Source of the DNA: Pseudoruegeria sp. SHC-113
Lineage (GTDB): Bacteria; Pseudomonadota; Alphaproteobacteria; Rhodobacterales; Rhodobacteraceae
Length of the DNA stretch: 64,000 nucleotides
Direction: 5' to 3'
NCBI RefSeq assembly: GCF_025376885.1
Contig: NZ_JAHUBR010000002.1
Span: forward strand, 210,279-274,278
Positions 36,257 to 46,143 of the stretch are shown here, one piece after another (position 1 is the first letter of the stretch; the number at the start of each line of letters is the position of its first letter). Below the pieces are notes generated by a model, which worked only from the letters and a program-made list of their open reading frames with translations, ran no database searches and was not told where the DNA came from. The position numbers and the translations under genes are program-made.

Positions 36257-36286
36257 AAAAAAGCGCGCGGGGCTGCCCCCACGCGC
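36257..36286 (-). terminator. Rho-independent terminator of the NCS2 permease operon
   Basis: On the minus strand GCGCGTGGGG (36286-36277), loop GCAG, CCCCGCGCGC (36272-36263) and then TTTTTT (36262-36257), with one G-U pair. It is located 22 bases beyond the permease stop codon. Confidence 0.88.
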
Positions 36287-36307
36287 CTTCCAGTCGTTTC
36301 CGGTAGC

Positions 36308-37726
36308 CTACTTGCTGCTGCCCAGCGAGCCGGAGCCATGGCCCTGCATACCGCCCGAAACTTCCTCGGTCGCTTCACCGGAAAGCTCCTCCGGCAGCAC
36401 GAGGTTCAGCACGATGGCAATCAGCGCCGCCGGCAGGATGCCCGAGGTCGCCAGCACTTTCAGCGTGCCCGGCAGGTACTGCAGCGCGCCCGGCTCCAGC
36501 TGCAGCCCGAGGCCCAGCGACAGCGAGATGGCGAAGATCACCATGTTGCGGCGGTTCCAGTTCACGTCCGACAGCATCGAGATACCGGCGGCCACAACCA
36601 TACCGAACATCACGATCACACCGCCACCCAGCACCTCGATCGGCACCGAGGAGATGATGGCACCGATCTTGGGCACGAGGCCGCAAAGGATCAGGAACAG
36701 CGCGCCGATCGTCACCACGTGGCGGCTCATCACGCCCGTCATGGCAATCAGGCCCACGTTCTGGCTGAAGGAGGTGTTGGGCAGCGCGCCGAAGAGGCCC
36801 GCCACGGCAGAGCCGATCCCGTCCGCGAAGGTCGCGCCCTGGATTTCTTTGTCGGTCGCCTCGCGGCCCGCGCCGCCCTTGGTGATGCCCGACACATCGC
36901 CCACGGTTTCAACCGCCGATACGAAGGCCATCAGGCAGAAGCCGACAATGGCGGCCACGCTGAACTCGAGGCCAAAGTGCAGCGGGTTCGGCAGTGCAAA
37001 GCTCGCCGCGCGGCCGACGTTGCCGAGGTTCACCTCGCCGAGCAGGAAGGCCACCACATAGCCCGCCACGAGGCCGAGCAGCACGGCGGAGACCGACAGC
37101 ATGCCACGGGTGAAGAACTTCAGCCCCAGCGTGACAAGGATCACGACGCCGGCCATCGTCCAGTTCAGGGCCGAGCCGTATTCCTCGGTGCCGATGGCCG
37201 GAACGCCGCCGGCGGCATACTGGATGCCGACCTTCACCAGTGCGAGGCCGATCATCGTCACCACGAGGCCGGTGACAAGCGGCGGCAGCGCGAAGCGGAT
37301 CTTGCCGATGAAGAGGCCAAGACAGGCGTGGAAGATGCCGCCCACCAGAACGCCGCCCATGACGACGGCCATGGCGTCCACCCCCTTGCCCGCGACGAGC
37401 GGAATCATGATCGGGATGAAGGCGAAGGAGGTGCCCTGCACGATGGGCAGCCGCGCGCCGACAGGGCCGAAGCCGATGGTCTGTAGCAGCGTGGCCAGCC
37501 CGGCGAAGAACATCGACATCTGGATCATGTAGATCATCTGCGGGAAATCGGGGCTGTTGGAGCCGAAGCCGAAGCCCGCCGCGCCGCAGATGATGATCGC
37601 GGGCGTCACGTTGGAGACGAACATCGCCAGCACGTGCTGGATGCCGAGCGGCACCGCCTTGGCCAGCGGCGGGGTGTAATTCGGATCGCGGAGTTCCTCC
37701 GGCGTTCCGATGGTTGAATCTGTCAT
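36308..37726 (-). CDS. NCS2 family xanthine/urate permease
   Basis: 472 residues with about fourteen hydrophobic segments. Motif QTIGFGPVGARLPIVQGTSFAF near residue 95 and the later SVAAIVGFCLMAFVSAVETVGD place it in the nucleobase-ascorbate (NCS2/UapA) family, xanthine/uric acid branch. It imports urate or xanthine for the adjacent degradation enzymes. Last gene of the minus-strand operon puuE-uraD fusion, allA, permease. Confidence 0.92.
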   Translation of the reverse strand: MTDSTIGTPEELRDPNYTPPLAKAVPLGIQHVLAMFVSNVTPAIIICGAAGFGFGSNSPDFPQMIYMIQMSMFFAGLATLLQTIGFGPVGARLPIVQGTSFAFIPIMIPLVAGKGVDAMAVVMGGVLVGGIFHACLGLFIGKIRFALPPLVTGLVVTMIGLALVKVGIQYAAGGVPAIGTEEYGSALNWTMAGVVILVTLGLKFFTRGMLSVSAVLLGLVAGYVVAFLLGEVNLGNVGRAASFALPNPLHFGLEFSVAAIVGFCLMAFVSAVETVGDVSGITKGGAGREATDKEIQGATFADGIGSAVAGLFGALPNTSFSQNVGLIAMTGVMSRHVVTIGALFLILCGLVPKIGAIISSVPIEVLGGGVIVMFGMVVAAGISMLSDVNWNRRNMVIFAISLSLGLGLQLEPGALQYLPGTLKVLATSGILPAALIAIVLNLVLPEELSGEATEEVSGGMQGHGSGSLGSSK

Positions 37727-37769
37727 GTCTGTTTCCCTCTGTCCTGTTGATTGGGGTGGCCCGCCTTAT

Positions 37770-38273
37770 TCAGCTGGCGGGTCCGGCTTCACCTGTGATG
37801 GTGAATGGGGTGTCGAACCAGTGCTCCTCAAGGTTGGCGCCGCTGCCGATCCTGTCGACAACGGCAAAGAGCGCGGGTTGGGAAAGGGGGGTGAGCACAC
37901 CGTGCCAGGTGCCGCGATGGTAGTTCACGCCCTGCCCCACCTCGGTGAAAAAGGCGCGCGGGCGGCCCGGCTGGCCGGCGTCATCGGGTGCGACCACGAC
38001 AAGGAAGGGCGCGCGCTGCATCGGCAGGAAAGCCTGGCTGCCCTCCGGGTGGCGCTCCACCATCTCAAGGCGCAGCGGCAGTTGGCGGGCCTGCGCGTTG
38101 AACAGGCTGATGCCCGCGCGGCCCTCGGCAAAATCGAGCGACGCGCGATCATGGTAGCGGCCGCAGAGGCCCTGATTGATGAGCTTGTCGGGATCGCCCG
38201 CGATATCCAGCACGTCGCCGAACGGGGCGAAGGCCTCTGCCGTGAGCGGCTCTATGACGATCACGCCACTCAC
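37770..38273 (-). CDS. allA: Ureidoglycolate lyase
   Basis: 167 residues from GTG 38273, which overlaps the stop of the upstream fusion gene by four bases (GTGA). AllA cupin-like fold with PLTAEAFAPFGDV near the start, ISLFNAQ near 54, ERHPEGSQAFLPM near 73 and NYHRGTWHGVLTPL near 118. It splits ureidoglycolate into glyoxylate and urea, the last step of the ureide route. Confidence 0.93.
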   Translation of the reverse strand: MSGVIVIEPLTAEAFAPFGDVLDIAGDPDKLINQGLCGRYHDRASLDFAEGRAGISLFNAQARQLPLRLEMVERHPEGSQAFLPMQRAPFLVVVAPDDAGQPGRPRAFFTEVGQGVNYHRGTWHGVLTPLSQPALFAVVDRIGSGANLEEHWFDTPFTITGEAGPAS

Positions 38274-39682
38274 CCGCCCAGCTTCTCCAAGAGCCGCAAC
38301 TCGGCGATGCGCTCCACCTGCCTGCAGGCCTCCGCAAACTCGGTGGCGCGGTCATTAGCGATCCGGCGCTCGAAGGCGGCAAGGATCCCGGCCTTGTCGT
38401 GATCGCGCACGGCGATGATGAAGGGGAAGCCGAACTTTGCCGTGTAGGCATCGTTGAGCTCGGTGAAGCGCGCGCGTTCGGCGTCTGTCAGCGCATCGAG
38501 CCCGGCGCTCGCCTGTTCCGAGGTGCTTTCGGCTGTAAGCCGCTTGGCCTGCGCGAGCTTTCCGGCCAGATCCGGGTGCGCGGTGAGCACGCCGAGGCGC
38601 GCCTCCTCGCTTGCGGTGCGGAACACGCGGGCCAGCGCGGAATGCACGCCCAGCGCGCTGTCATGCGCGGGGCCGAGCTCCAGATCGTGGGCAGCCTCGG
38701 CAATCCACGGGCTGTGCTCGAAGATGCCGCCAAAAGCCTCAACGAAAGTGGCCTTGTCCATCTCTGAGGGGCGCTCCGTGGCAACCGGTGGGTGGGTTAT
38801 GGCCCAGTGGTCGGCGATCTGCTCGCGCGTGGCGAACCAGACGCCCTCATGCCCGGCCATGTAATCCAGCGCGCGTTTCAAGGCGGCGGCGCGGCCCGGA
38901 CGGCCAATCAGCCGGCAGTGCAGCCCGATCGAAAGCATCTTCGGCGCACCCGCCTGCCCTTCGGCATAGAGCACGTCAAAACTGTCTTTCAGGTAGGATT
39001 CAAACTGATCGCCCGCCGTGAACCCGGCCTGAATGGCGAAGCGCATGTCGTTGCAATCCAGCGTATAGGGCACGATCAGCAGATCCTTGCCGCCCGCTTT
39101 CACCCAATAGGGCAGATCATCGGCGTAGCTGTCGGCCACATAGGCCAGATCGCCCTCTTCCGCGGCCAGATCCACCGTGTTCATTGAACAGCGCCCCGTG
39201 TACCAGCCGCGCGGCGGGCTGCCGGTGACTTCGGTATGCAGGCGGATCGCCTCCCGGATCTGGGCGCGCTCCTCCTCGGGCGGCATGTCCTTGTGTTCGA
39301 CCCATTTCAGCCCGTGGCTCGCGATCTCCCAACCGGCGGCTTTCATCGCGGCGACCTGCTCGGGCGAACGCGCCAGCGCCGTGGCCACGCCGTAAACGGT
39401 GATCGGCAGATCGCGCATCATCCGGTGCAGCCGCCAGAACCCGGCGCGCGCGCCGTATTCGTAGATCGACTCCATGTTGAAATGCCGCTGACCGGGCCAA
39501 GCTTGCGCGCCGGTGATCTCCGACAGGAAGGCTTCCGAGGCCGCATCCCCGTGCAGGATGTTGTTCTCGCCACCTTCCTCGTAATTGAGCACGATCTGCA
39601 CGGCGATCTTTGCGCCGTTTGGCCACTGCGCCACCGGCGGCTCTGCGCCGTGGCCCTTCATATCGCGCGGATAGCGTTGCAC
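38270..39682 (-). CDS. puuE: Bifunctional allantoinase PuuE / OHCU decarboxylase UraD fusion
   Basis: 470 residues from GTG 39682. Residues 1-305 are the polysaccharide-deacetylase-like allantoinase PuuE (YPRDMKGHG, VLNYEEGGE, YEYGARAGFWR, GWYTGR, PYTLDCNDMRF, GLHCRLIGRP). Residues 307-470 are a complete UraD domain with the catalytic His in HPDLAGK and conserved SEQASAGLD and FGFPFIIAVR. UraD decarboxylates OHCU to (S)-allantoin and PuuE opens it to allantoate, so two non-consecutive domain activities of one route are joined. First gene of the operon; divergent from HIU hydrolase. Confidence 0.92.
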   Translation of the reverse strand: MQRYPRDMKGHGAEPPVAQWPNGAKIAVQIVLNYEEGGENNILHGDAASEAFLSEITGAQAWPGQRHFNMESIYEYGARAGFWRLHRMMRDLPITVYGVATALARSPEQVAAMKAAGWEIASHGLKWVEHKDMPPEEERAQIREAIRLHTEVTGSPPRGWYTGRCSMNTVDLAAEEGDLAYVADSYADDLPYWVKAGGKDLLIVPYTLDCNDMRFAIQAGFTAGDQFESYLKDSFDVLYAEGQAGAPKMLSIGLHCRLIGRPGRAAALKRALDYMAGHEGVWFATREQIADHWAITHPPVATERPSEMDKATFVEAFGGIFEHSPWIAEAAHDLELGPAHDSALGVHSALARVFRTASEEARLGVLTAHPDLAGKLAQAKRLTAESTSEQASAGLDALTDAERARFTELNDAYTAKFGFPFIIAVRDHDKAGILAAFERRIANDRATEFAEACRQVERIAELRLLEKLGG

Positions 39683-39827
39683 GTGTCTTGCCCTCTTGTT
39701 TTACCCCAAGATAAACCAGAAGATCGCCCAAGGTTTTCAAATAATGCCAAAAAGAGCCTTCTGCCCCGAAACGCTCGCAACCGGGTAAATTTGCGCCCTA
39801 AAAACAGGCACAGTGTAGGAGAGAGAG

Positions 39828-40184
39828 ATGACCGGCTACCTGACGACCCATGTTCTGGACACCGCCCGCGGCTGCCCGGCGGAAGGCATCCGCATCGCGC
39901 TCTACCGCGTGTCGGGCAACAGCCACCGCAAGATCGCCGAAACGGTTACCAATTCAGACGGGCGCACCGATGCGCCGATCCTGCCGGAAAGCGCCTTCAA
40001 GACGGGCACCTATGAGCTGGTGTTCTTCTGCGGCGACTACCTGCGCGCCACAGGGCAAGCCGAGGGCGAGGTGCTGTTTCTGGACGAGGTGCCGATCCGC
40101 TTTGGCATGAGCGATGCAGACGCCCATTACCACGTGCCGCTGCTGCTTTCGCCCTTCGGCATGAGCACCTATCGCGGCAGCTAA
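39828..40184 (+). CDS. uraH: 5-hydroxyisourate hydrolase
   Basis: 118 residues, transthyretin-like. Active-site His in THVLD near residue 8, Arg in GRTDAPIL near 46, His in [11 protein letters not shown] near 101, and the diagnostic C-terminal Tyr-Arg-Gly-Ser. It hydrolyses 5-hydroxyisourate, the product of the urate oxidase PuuD (41189), to OHCU for UraD. RBS AGGAGAGAGAG upstream. Its stop overlaps the convergent LysR gene by four bases. Confidence 0.96.
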   Translation: MTGYLTTHVLDTARGCPAEGIRIALYRVSGNSHRKIAETVTNSDGRTDAPILPESAFKTGTYELVFFCGDYLRATGQAEGEVLFLDEVPIRFGMSDADAHYHVPLLLSPFGMSTYRGS

Positions 40185-41089
40185 GTGCCCCTCACCGCGT
40201 CCGCGATCCGGTCGATCACGAAATCCATGAAAAGCCGGGTTTTCGGATCCTGCCCGCGCCGGTGGGTGAAGAGGCAGGCCATCTGGATCGGCACCGGCGG
40301 CGTGGCCTCGGCCACGGGCAGAAGGGCACCGCTGGCCAGATGCTCGGCCACCTCGAAGCGCGGTTTCAGCACGATCCCTTGGCCTGAGAGCGCCCAGTCG
40401 GTCAGCACGTCGCCATCGTCGCTCTCATAGCGCCCCGCCACGCGGAAGCGTTTGGGGCCGTCCTGCGTGGAGAGCCGCCACTGAAATTCCGTCGCGCCGG
40501 GAAAGCGCAGGTTGAGGCATTCGTGCCCCTCGCTCACCAGTGCTGCGCCATCCTCCGGCATGCCGCGCGCCTCGATATAGGCGGGCGCGGCGCAGAGCAC
40601 GCGCTCCACATCGGCGATCTTGCGAATACGGAGCGTGCTGTCGGTGGGCTCGCCAAGGAAGAAGGCCAGATCCAGCCCCTCGGTTGTCAGGTCCACGGTG
40701 CGGTCGGTGAGCCGCAGGCGCAGGCTCACTTCGGGGTAATGGCGCAGGAACTCCGGCACCAGAGGCGCGATCAGCCGCCGCCCGACGCCCAGCGGCGCGG
40801 CCACGTAGAGCGCGCCGCGCGGGTTCTCGGTGATGTCGGCGATCTGGGCCTCGGCACTTTCCACCGCCGCCAGAATATCGGTTGCGCCTTTGTAGAAGGA
40901 TTTCCCCTGCTCCGTGGGCGTCAGGCTGCGCGTGGTGCGCTGGAACAGGCGCACCCCGAGGTGCTCCTCCAGCTGCGAGATGCGCGAGGAGGTGACTGCC
41001 GGGGAAATGCGCAAATCCCGGCCAGCGGCCGACATGCTGCCCAATTCGTAGACACGCACGAAGGTGCGGATATTATCGAAGTAGGACAT
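40181..41089 (-). CDS. LysR family regulator (paralogue B) of the urate cluster
   Basis: 302 residues from ATG 41089. HTH in the first 60 residues ([21 protein letters not shown]) plus effector domain with [13 protein letters not shown] and [16 protein letters not shown], closely matching the regulator at 35153. It is divergent from puuD with 99 bases between and is the likely regulator of urate oxidation. Confidence 0.9.
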   Translation of the reverse strand: MSYFDNIRTFVRVYELGSMSAAGRDLRISPAVTSSRISQLEEHLGVRLFQRTTRSLTPTEQGKSFYKGATDILAAVESAEAQIADITENPRGALYVAAPLGVGRRLIAPLVPEFLRHYPEVSLRLRLTDRTVDLTTEGLDLAFFLGEPTDSTLRIRKIADVERVLCAAPAYIEARGMPEDGAALVSEGHECLNLRFPGATEFQWRLSTQDGPKRFRVAGRYESDDGDVLTDWALSGQGIVLKPRFEVAEHLASGALLPVAEATPPVPIQMACLFTHRRGQDPKTRLFMDFVIDRIADAVRGT

Positions 41090-41188
41090 TCTTCCGATAT
41101 TTTTGATGGTGCTTGATAAAGGCAAGCAATAGCAGAAGAAACCCGCCTCGCCTAGGCTGGCGGGAACGCGCGACAGCAGGAGAGAGCG

Positions 41189-42421
41189 ATGTATGATCTG
41201 GCGGTGATCTGGGATTGGGTGGCCTTCGCGGTGCGCTGGCTGCATGTGGTCACGGCCATCGCCTGGATCGGCTCGTCCTTCTATTTCGTCGCGCTTGATC
41301 TGGGCCTGAAGAAAGTGCCGCATCTGCCCCCCGGTGCCCATGGCGAGGAATGGCAGGTGCACGGCGGCGGCTTCTACCACATCCAGAAGTATCTGGTGGC
41401 CCCGGAAAACATGCCCGAGCACCTCGTCTGGTTCAAATGGGAGAGCTACGCCACATGGCTCTCCGGCGCCGCACTTCTGATGATCGTTTACTGGGTGGGG
41501 GGCGAGCTGTTCCTGCTCGATCCCACCAAGGCCGAGCTTGCGCTCTGGCAAGGGGTGCTGATCTCAGCCGGCTCGCTCACCATCGGCTGGCTGTTTTACG
41601 ATTTCCTCTGCAAATCCCGGCTTGGCGAAACGCCCACGGCACTGATGCTGCTGCTCTTCGCGCTGCTTGTCGCGATGAGCTGGGGATACAACCAGATTTT
41701 CACAGGGCGCGCCGCGCTGCTGCACCTCGGGGCTTTCACCGCGACGATCATGACGGCCAACGTCTTCTTCATCATCATCCCGAACCAGAAGATCGTGGTG
41801 GCGGATTTGAAGGCGGGCCGCGCGCCGGATCCGAAATACGGCAAGATCGCCAAGCTGCGCTCCACCCACAACAACTACCTCACGCTGCCCGTCGTCTTCC
41901 TGATGCTGAGCAACCACTACCCGCTCGCCTTCGCCACGGAATACAGCTGGATCATCGCCAGCCTGATCTTCCTCACCGGTGTGACGATCCGGCTCTTCTT
42001 CAACACGATGCATGCCACGGGCAAGAAGCTCTGGTGGACATGGGCGGTGACGGCGATGATCATGCTGGTGATCGCCTGGCTGTCCACCGTGCCGGGGCAT
42101 GGCAGCTATGACGAGGCCGAGGCTCGTGCACTTACCCCTGCAGAGGAACGTTTCGCCGCCGCGCCGGGGTTTTCCGACGCCTATGACACGGTGATCGGCA
42201 ATTGCTCGATGTGCCACGCGCGCGAGCCGGTGTGGGAAGGCATCCGCTGGGCGCCCAAGGGCGTGCTGCTGGAAACCGAGGCCGATGTGGCGCGCCACGC
42301 GGGCCAGATCTATCTGCAGGCCGCCGCCAGCCACGCGATGCCGCCGCCGGGTGCTTTCGAGATGGACGGTGAGGCCCGCCGGGTGATCGAAGGCTGGTAC
42401 AAGGGCGCGAAAGGCGGCTGA
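41189..42421 (+). CDS. puuD: Membrane-bound urate oxidase PuuD with C-terminal cytochrome c domain
   Basis: 410 residues. About eight membrane segments in the N-terminal 310 residues (VRWLHVVTAIAWIGSSFYF near residue 13), then a soluble cytochrome c domain with the haem site C339-S-M-C342-H343 and a distal Met candidate in HAMPPPG near 390. This is the PuuD type (urate hydroxylase) that passes electrons to the respiratory chain rather than making hydrogen peroxide. It starts the pathway completed by HIU hydrolase, UraD and PuuE encoded alongside. Confidence 0.93.
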   Translation: MYDLAVIWDWVAFAVRWLHVVTAIAWIGSSFYFVALDLGLKKVPHLPPGAHGEEWQVHGGGFYHIQKYLVAPENMPEHLVWFKWESYATWLSGAALLMIVYWVGGELFLLDPTKAELALWQGVLISAGSLTIGWLFYDFLCKSRLGETPTALMLLLFALLVAMSWGYNQIFTGRAALLHLGAFTATIMTANVFFIIIPNQKIVVADLKAGRAPDPKYGKIAKLRSTHNNYLTLPVVFLMLSNHYPLAFATEYSWIIASLIFLTGVTIRLFFNTMHATGKKLWWTWAVTAMIMLVIAWLSTVPGHGSYDEAEARALTPAEERFAAAPGFSDAYDTVIGNCSMCHAREPVWEGIRWAPKGVLLETEADVARHAGQIYLQAAASHAMPPPGAFEMDGEARRVIEGWYKGAKGG

Positions 42422-42432
42422 GCGCCGCGGGC

Positions 42433-45024
42433 CTAGCGGCCCAGCCGCGCCGTCAGGATCCCCGGGAGCACACCGCCTGCCCGCAGAAGCGCCACCTCCT
42501 GCTGCGTTTCCACTGCCGCACGGCAGCTCAGGGGCTCCGTGGCGCCGCTGGCCCGTTGGATCGCCACCTCCACCGCCCCACCCATCGACAGCCTGTCCGC
42601 CGATGCGTCGATACGGATCGCATCGCCCGCAGAAAGCCCGGCGCGGTCGGGCAGGAAGCTGCCGGTGATCTCCAGCGGCAGGATGCCCATGCCGATCAGG
42701 TTGCTGCGGTGGATCCGCTCGAAGCTGCGCGCAAGGATGGCGCGCACGCCGAGAAGCGCGACGCCCTTGGCCGCCCAGTCCCGGCTGGAGCCCATGCCGT
42801 AGCGGTCGCCGGCAAGGATCACGCTGCTGCGCCCCTCGGCGGCCAGCCGTTGCGCCGCTTCAAACAGCGGCAGCACCCGGCCATCCGCCAGCACGGTTTC
42901 ATTCGGGGCCAGACCGGGCTGCAGGTGGTTTTGCACCAGACGGTTGGTGAACAGCCCGCGCAGCATCACCTCCCAGTTGCCCCGGTAAGACGCGTAGACA
43001 TTGAGTTCCCCTGCCTCCGCCCCACGTTCGATCAGCCAGCGCCCGGCGAGGCTTTCTGGCGCGATCGCGCCCGCAGGCGAGATGTGATCGGTGGTGATGT
43101 CATCGCCCAGCACCATCAGCGGCTGCGCGGTGTACCGCCCGAGCCGCGTGCCCTGCCCCGCCGAGGCAAAGACAGGGCGGCGCAAGGTGCGCGAGGCCGG
43201 ATCCCACGCGAACCGGGGGCCGGCGGCGGCGGCCACCGCCGCCCATGCAACGCTCTGGGAGGCCTTGGCAAAGGCGCGGGGCACATCCTCAGAGCGCTGC
43301 CCCTCCGCCAGCGCGGCTGCGATTTCCGACGGGCTCGGCCAGATGTCGGCCAAGACCACCGGCGCACCGTCTGGGCCGTGGCCCAGTGCATCGCTTTGGA
43401 TGTCGCCTTGGATATGGCCCTTCAGCGCATAGGCGATGACGAGCGGCGGCGATGCGAGGAAGGCCAGATCCAGCGCCGGATGCACGCGGCCAGGAAAGTT
43501 GCGGTTGCCCGAAAGGATCGCGGCCACCGCCTTGCCTGCGCCCAGCGCCGCTGCAACGGCCTCGGGCAGTGCTCCGGAGTTGCCAATGCAGGTCGTGCAG
43601 CCGTGGCCAACGATGTCAAACCCCATCGCAGAAAGCGGTGCGAGCAGGCCTGCCCGTTCCAACAAGCCACGCGCTGAAGGCGAACCGGGCGCGAGCGAGG
43701 TCTTGACCCACGGCTTGGGCGCAAGCCCCAGTGCATGGGCTTTTTGCGCCAACAGGCCGGCGGCGACGAGCAGCGCCGGATCGCTCGTGTTGGTGCAACT
43801 GGTGATGGCCGCGATGCCCACGGCGCCGTCGGGCAGGCCGGGCTCGGTCGCGGACGTGGCAAGCGCGCGGCCCAGCGCCTGCGCCACGCGCGGGGCGGCC
43901 TCTGCGGGGGCGCAAGTGTCCTGCGGTCGGCGCGGACCAGCGATCTGCGGGGGGATCGCGGAAAGGTCAACCGCCATTTCTCTGTCGAACCGGGGCCGTG
44001 CGGCTGGATCGAACCAGAGTCCCATGGCGCGAAACGCAGGCTCGATGGGGGCCACGGCCGCGTGGCTCCGCCCGGTGCGGCGCAGGTAGGCAAGCGTCTC
44101 GGCATCCACTGGGAAATAGCTGACGGTCGCGCCATACTCCGGTGCCATATTGGCCACCACGGCGCGCGCATCGGCGCTAAGCTGGCTGACGCCCGGTCCG
44201 AAGAACTCCACGAAACAGCCGGTGACACCCAGCGCGCGCAGCTTTTGGGTGAGCGCCAGCGCCAGATCCGTCGCCAAAGCGCCGCCACGAAGGGCCCCGT
44301 GCAGAAAGACTCCGACCGTGCGCGGCAAGGCAAGCGCAACGTCCTGCCCGAACATCACGCTCTCGGCCTCCAGCCCGCCGATGCCCCACCCCAGAACGCC
44401 GATCCCGTTGATCATCGGCGTGTGGCTGTCGGTGCCCAGCATCATGTCCGGGTGCGCAGAGCCATCGGGCCGCACCACCAGCACCTGCGCCAGCTGTTCA
44501 AGGTTGAGCGTATGCATGATGCCGGTGCCAGGCGGATGGACACGCACGCCGGGCAGCGCATCGGCGGCCCATTTCAGGAAGCCGTAGCGCTCCGCGTTGC
44601 GGGCGTATTCATTGCGGGCATTCTGGCGGAAGGCCCCCGGCGCGCCGAAGGCATCGACGGCGAGCGAGTGATCCACCGAGACATCCACCGGCAGCACCGG
44701 CGCAAGCCCGGCGGGATCGGCCCCCGCCTCCGCCAGCGCATCGCGCAAACCGGCCACATCCGCCAACGCCGGGGTGCAGGTGGTGTCATGCATCAGCAGG
44801 CGGTTGGGGCGGAAGGTGAAGGCAAACGGCGCGGCGCTTTCGGCGCGCCCTTGGGCCAGAGCCTGCAACAACTCCCCCTGAGCCCCGCCAGCCCGCAGAT
44901 GATTTTCGCAGAGCAAGCGCAGGCTGTGGGGCAAATGCGCCAGCCGCTCCCCCAGCAGCGCGGGCAGGTCCGTGACCCGGAGCACCGCGCCCCCAACGCA
45001 CACGTCCCGGTGCAACACCCCCAT
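42433..45024 (-). CDS. Aconitase family hydratase (AcnA-like)
   Basis: 863 residues from ATG 45024, one base after the RraA-type stop. Fe-S ligands C410 (ITSCTNTS), C476 and C479 (GCTTCIGNSG). LGTDSHTPMINGIGVLGWGIGG and MAPEYGATVSYFPVD are typical of the AcnA/IRP branch, and a C-terminal swivel domain (LMVLGDDITTDHISPAG, YGMGSSRDWAAKG) is present. Last gene of a nine-gene catabolic operon, so it probably isomerises or hydrates the pathway substrate rather than serving the citric acid cycle. Confidence 0.88.
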   Translation of the reverse strand: MGVLHRDVCVGGAVLRVTDLPALLGERLAHLPHSLRLLCENHLRAGGAQGELLQALAQGRAESAAPFAFTFRPNRLLMHDTTCTPALADVAGLRDALAEAGADPAGLAPVLPVDVSVDHSLAVDAFGAPGAFRQNARNEYARNAERYGFLKWAADALPGVRVHPPGTGIMHTLNLEQLAQVLVVRPDGSAHPDMMLGTDSHTPMINGIGVLGWGIGGLEAESVMFGQDVALALPRTVGVFLHGALRGGALATDLALALTQKLRALGVTGCFVEFFGPGVSQLSADARAVVANMAPEYGATVSYFPVDAETLAYLRRTGRSHAAVAPIEPAFRAMGLWFDPAARPRFDREMAVDLSAIPPQIAGPRRPQDTCAPAEAAPRVAQALGRALATSATEPGLPDGAVGIAAITSCTNTSDPALLVAAGLLAQKAHALGLAPKPWVKTSLAPGSPSARGLLERAGLLAPLSAMGFDIVGHGCTTCIGNSGALPEAVAAALGAGKAVAAILSGNRNFPGRVHPALDLAFLASPPLVIAYALKGHIQGDIQSDALGHGPDGAPVVLADIWPSPSEIAAALAEGQRSEDVPRAFAKASQSVAWAAVAAAAGPRFAWDPASRTLRRPVFASAGQGTRLGRYTAQPLMVLGDDITTDHISPAGAIAPESLAGRWLIERGAEAGELNVYASYRGNWEVMLRGLFTNRLVQNHLQPGLAPNETVLADGRVLPLFEAAQRLAAEGRSSVILAGDRYGMGSSRDWAAKGVALLGVRAILARSFERIHRSNLIGMGILPLEITGSFLPDRAGLSAGDAIRIDASADRLSMGGAVEVAIQRASGATEPLSCRAAVETQQEVALLRAGGVLPGILTARLGR

Positions 45025-45025
45025 G

Positions 45026-45499
45026 TCAGACAAGCCGTACCTTGCTGTGCAACACACCATCGGCGTCCCCATAGGCCCAATCGCCGGGATCAAAGCGCAC
45101 ACCTCCGACCGAGACGGTGCCCCCGGCCCGGCCCCATCCGGCCTTGGCACTTTTTACAGGGCTCGTGCCCAGCGCGAACACAAGCGTGTCCATCGCGGAG
45201 ATTTCGCGGCTGTCGCGCAGGGCGGCGTTCAGGATCACCCCGGCCCAGCCATTTTGGATGGCCAGCCCGGCGAGCATGTCGCCCAGAAGGGCCACGCGGG
45301 TCGAGCCGCCGCCGTCCACCACCAGAACGCGCCCCTCGCCCGGAGTTTCAAGCTCGGCCCGCAGGGCGCTGTTGTCTTCGAAACATTGCACCGTCTGCAC
45401 CGGCCCCGCGAAGAAGGGCCGGGTTCCAAAGCGGCGAAACGGCAGGTGGACAAAGCTCAGCGCAGGCGCATGGGCGTCGATCAGGTCAGCGGTTTTCAT
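45026..45499 (-). CDS. RraA/HMG aldolase family protein
   Basis: 157 residues. RraA-like fold with FEDNSALRAEL near residue 40, VLVVDGGGSTRVALLGDML near 58 and the aldolase Arg-Asp pair in NAALRDSREI near 92. This last feature favours 4-hydroxy-4-methyl-2-oxoglutarate/oxaloacetate-type aldolase activity over the RNase E inhibitor role. It is placed between OtnC and the aconitase in the operon and could cleave a hydroxylated 2-oxo-dicarboxylate to pyruvate or oxaloacetate (inference). Confidence 0.82.
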   Translation of the reverse strand: MKTADLIDAHAPALSFVHLPFRRFGTRPFFAGPVQTVQCFEDNSALRAELETPGEGRVLVVDGGGSTRVALLGDMLAGLAIQNGWAGVILNAALRDSREISAMDTLVFALGTSPVKSAKAGWGRAGGTVSVGGVRFDPGDWAYGDADGVLHSKVRLV

Positions 45500-45504
45500 C
45501 GTGG

Positions 45505-46143
45505 TCAGATCCTTCCGAATGTCTGGTTTAACTCGGCCACTTGTGCACCAGTCAGATACCGCGTGTCGCGCCCCTCAAGCGCCACGAGGAGCCGGGCGGT
45601 TTCCTCCAGTTCTTCCGCCGCACAGACGGCCGAGAACAGATCGCGGCCACTGACGACGGGGCCATGATTGGCCAGCAGCACTGCCGCGCAGGCCCCGCCC
45701 AGCGCGCGGATCATCTCGCCCGCGCGGGGATCGCCGGGGCGCACGTAGGGCAGAAGCTTCACCTGCCCCACCCGCATCACCACATAGGGTGTCAGCGGTG
45801 GCACGCAGTTGTCCGGATCGGTAGAGCGCAGGCAGGCGAGCGCCGTGGCCCAAGTGGAATGCAGATGCACCACCGCGCCCGCCTCAGGCCGGGTGTCGTA
45901 AAACGCCCGGTGCAGGAAGATCTCCTTGCTGGGGGGATCGCCGCTGAGCAGAATGCCGTCCGGAGCGATCTTGGAGATCCGCTCAGGGTCGATCGCGCCA
46001 AGCGTGCTGTTGGTGGGCGTCATCAAGAGGCCGTCGGGCAGGCGCGCCGAGACATTGCCCGCCGTGCCCACGGAGAAGCCGCGTTGAAACAGCGAGGCAC
46101 AGAGCGCCGACATCTGGGCGCGCAGTTCACCTTCCGCGCTCAT
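45505..46143 (-). CDS. otnC: 3-oxo-tetronate 4-phosphate decarboxylase (class II aldolase family)
   Basis: 212 residues. Class II aldolase/adducin fold. Zn-binding and catalytic stretches VVHLHSTWATALACL (near 91) and LLANHGPVV (near 156), and TAGNVSARLPDG, TPTNSTLGAIDPERISK and TPYVVMRVGQV closely follow what I recall of E. coli YgbL/OtnC. It decarboxylates 3-oxo-tetronate 4-phosphate to dihydroxyacetone phosphate. The start overlaps the otnK stop by four bases, which couples kinase and decarboxylase. Confidence 0.88.
   Translation of the reverse strand: MSAEGELRAQMSALCASLFQRGFSVGTAGNVSARLPDGLLMTPTNSTLGAIDPERISKIAPDGILLSGDPPSKEIFLHRAFYDTRPEAGAVVHLHSTWATALACLRSTDPDNCVPPLTPYVVMRVGQVKLLPYVRPGDPRAGEMIRALGGACAAVLLANHGPVVSGRDLFSAVCAAEELEETARLLVALEGRDTRYLTGAQVAELNQTFGRI

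Noticed and set aside
43735..45531. 598-codon plus-strand frame opposite the aconitase gene
   Set aside because: Antisense to a gene with all three Fe-S cysteines in place; no family features in the shadow frame.
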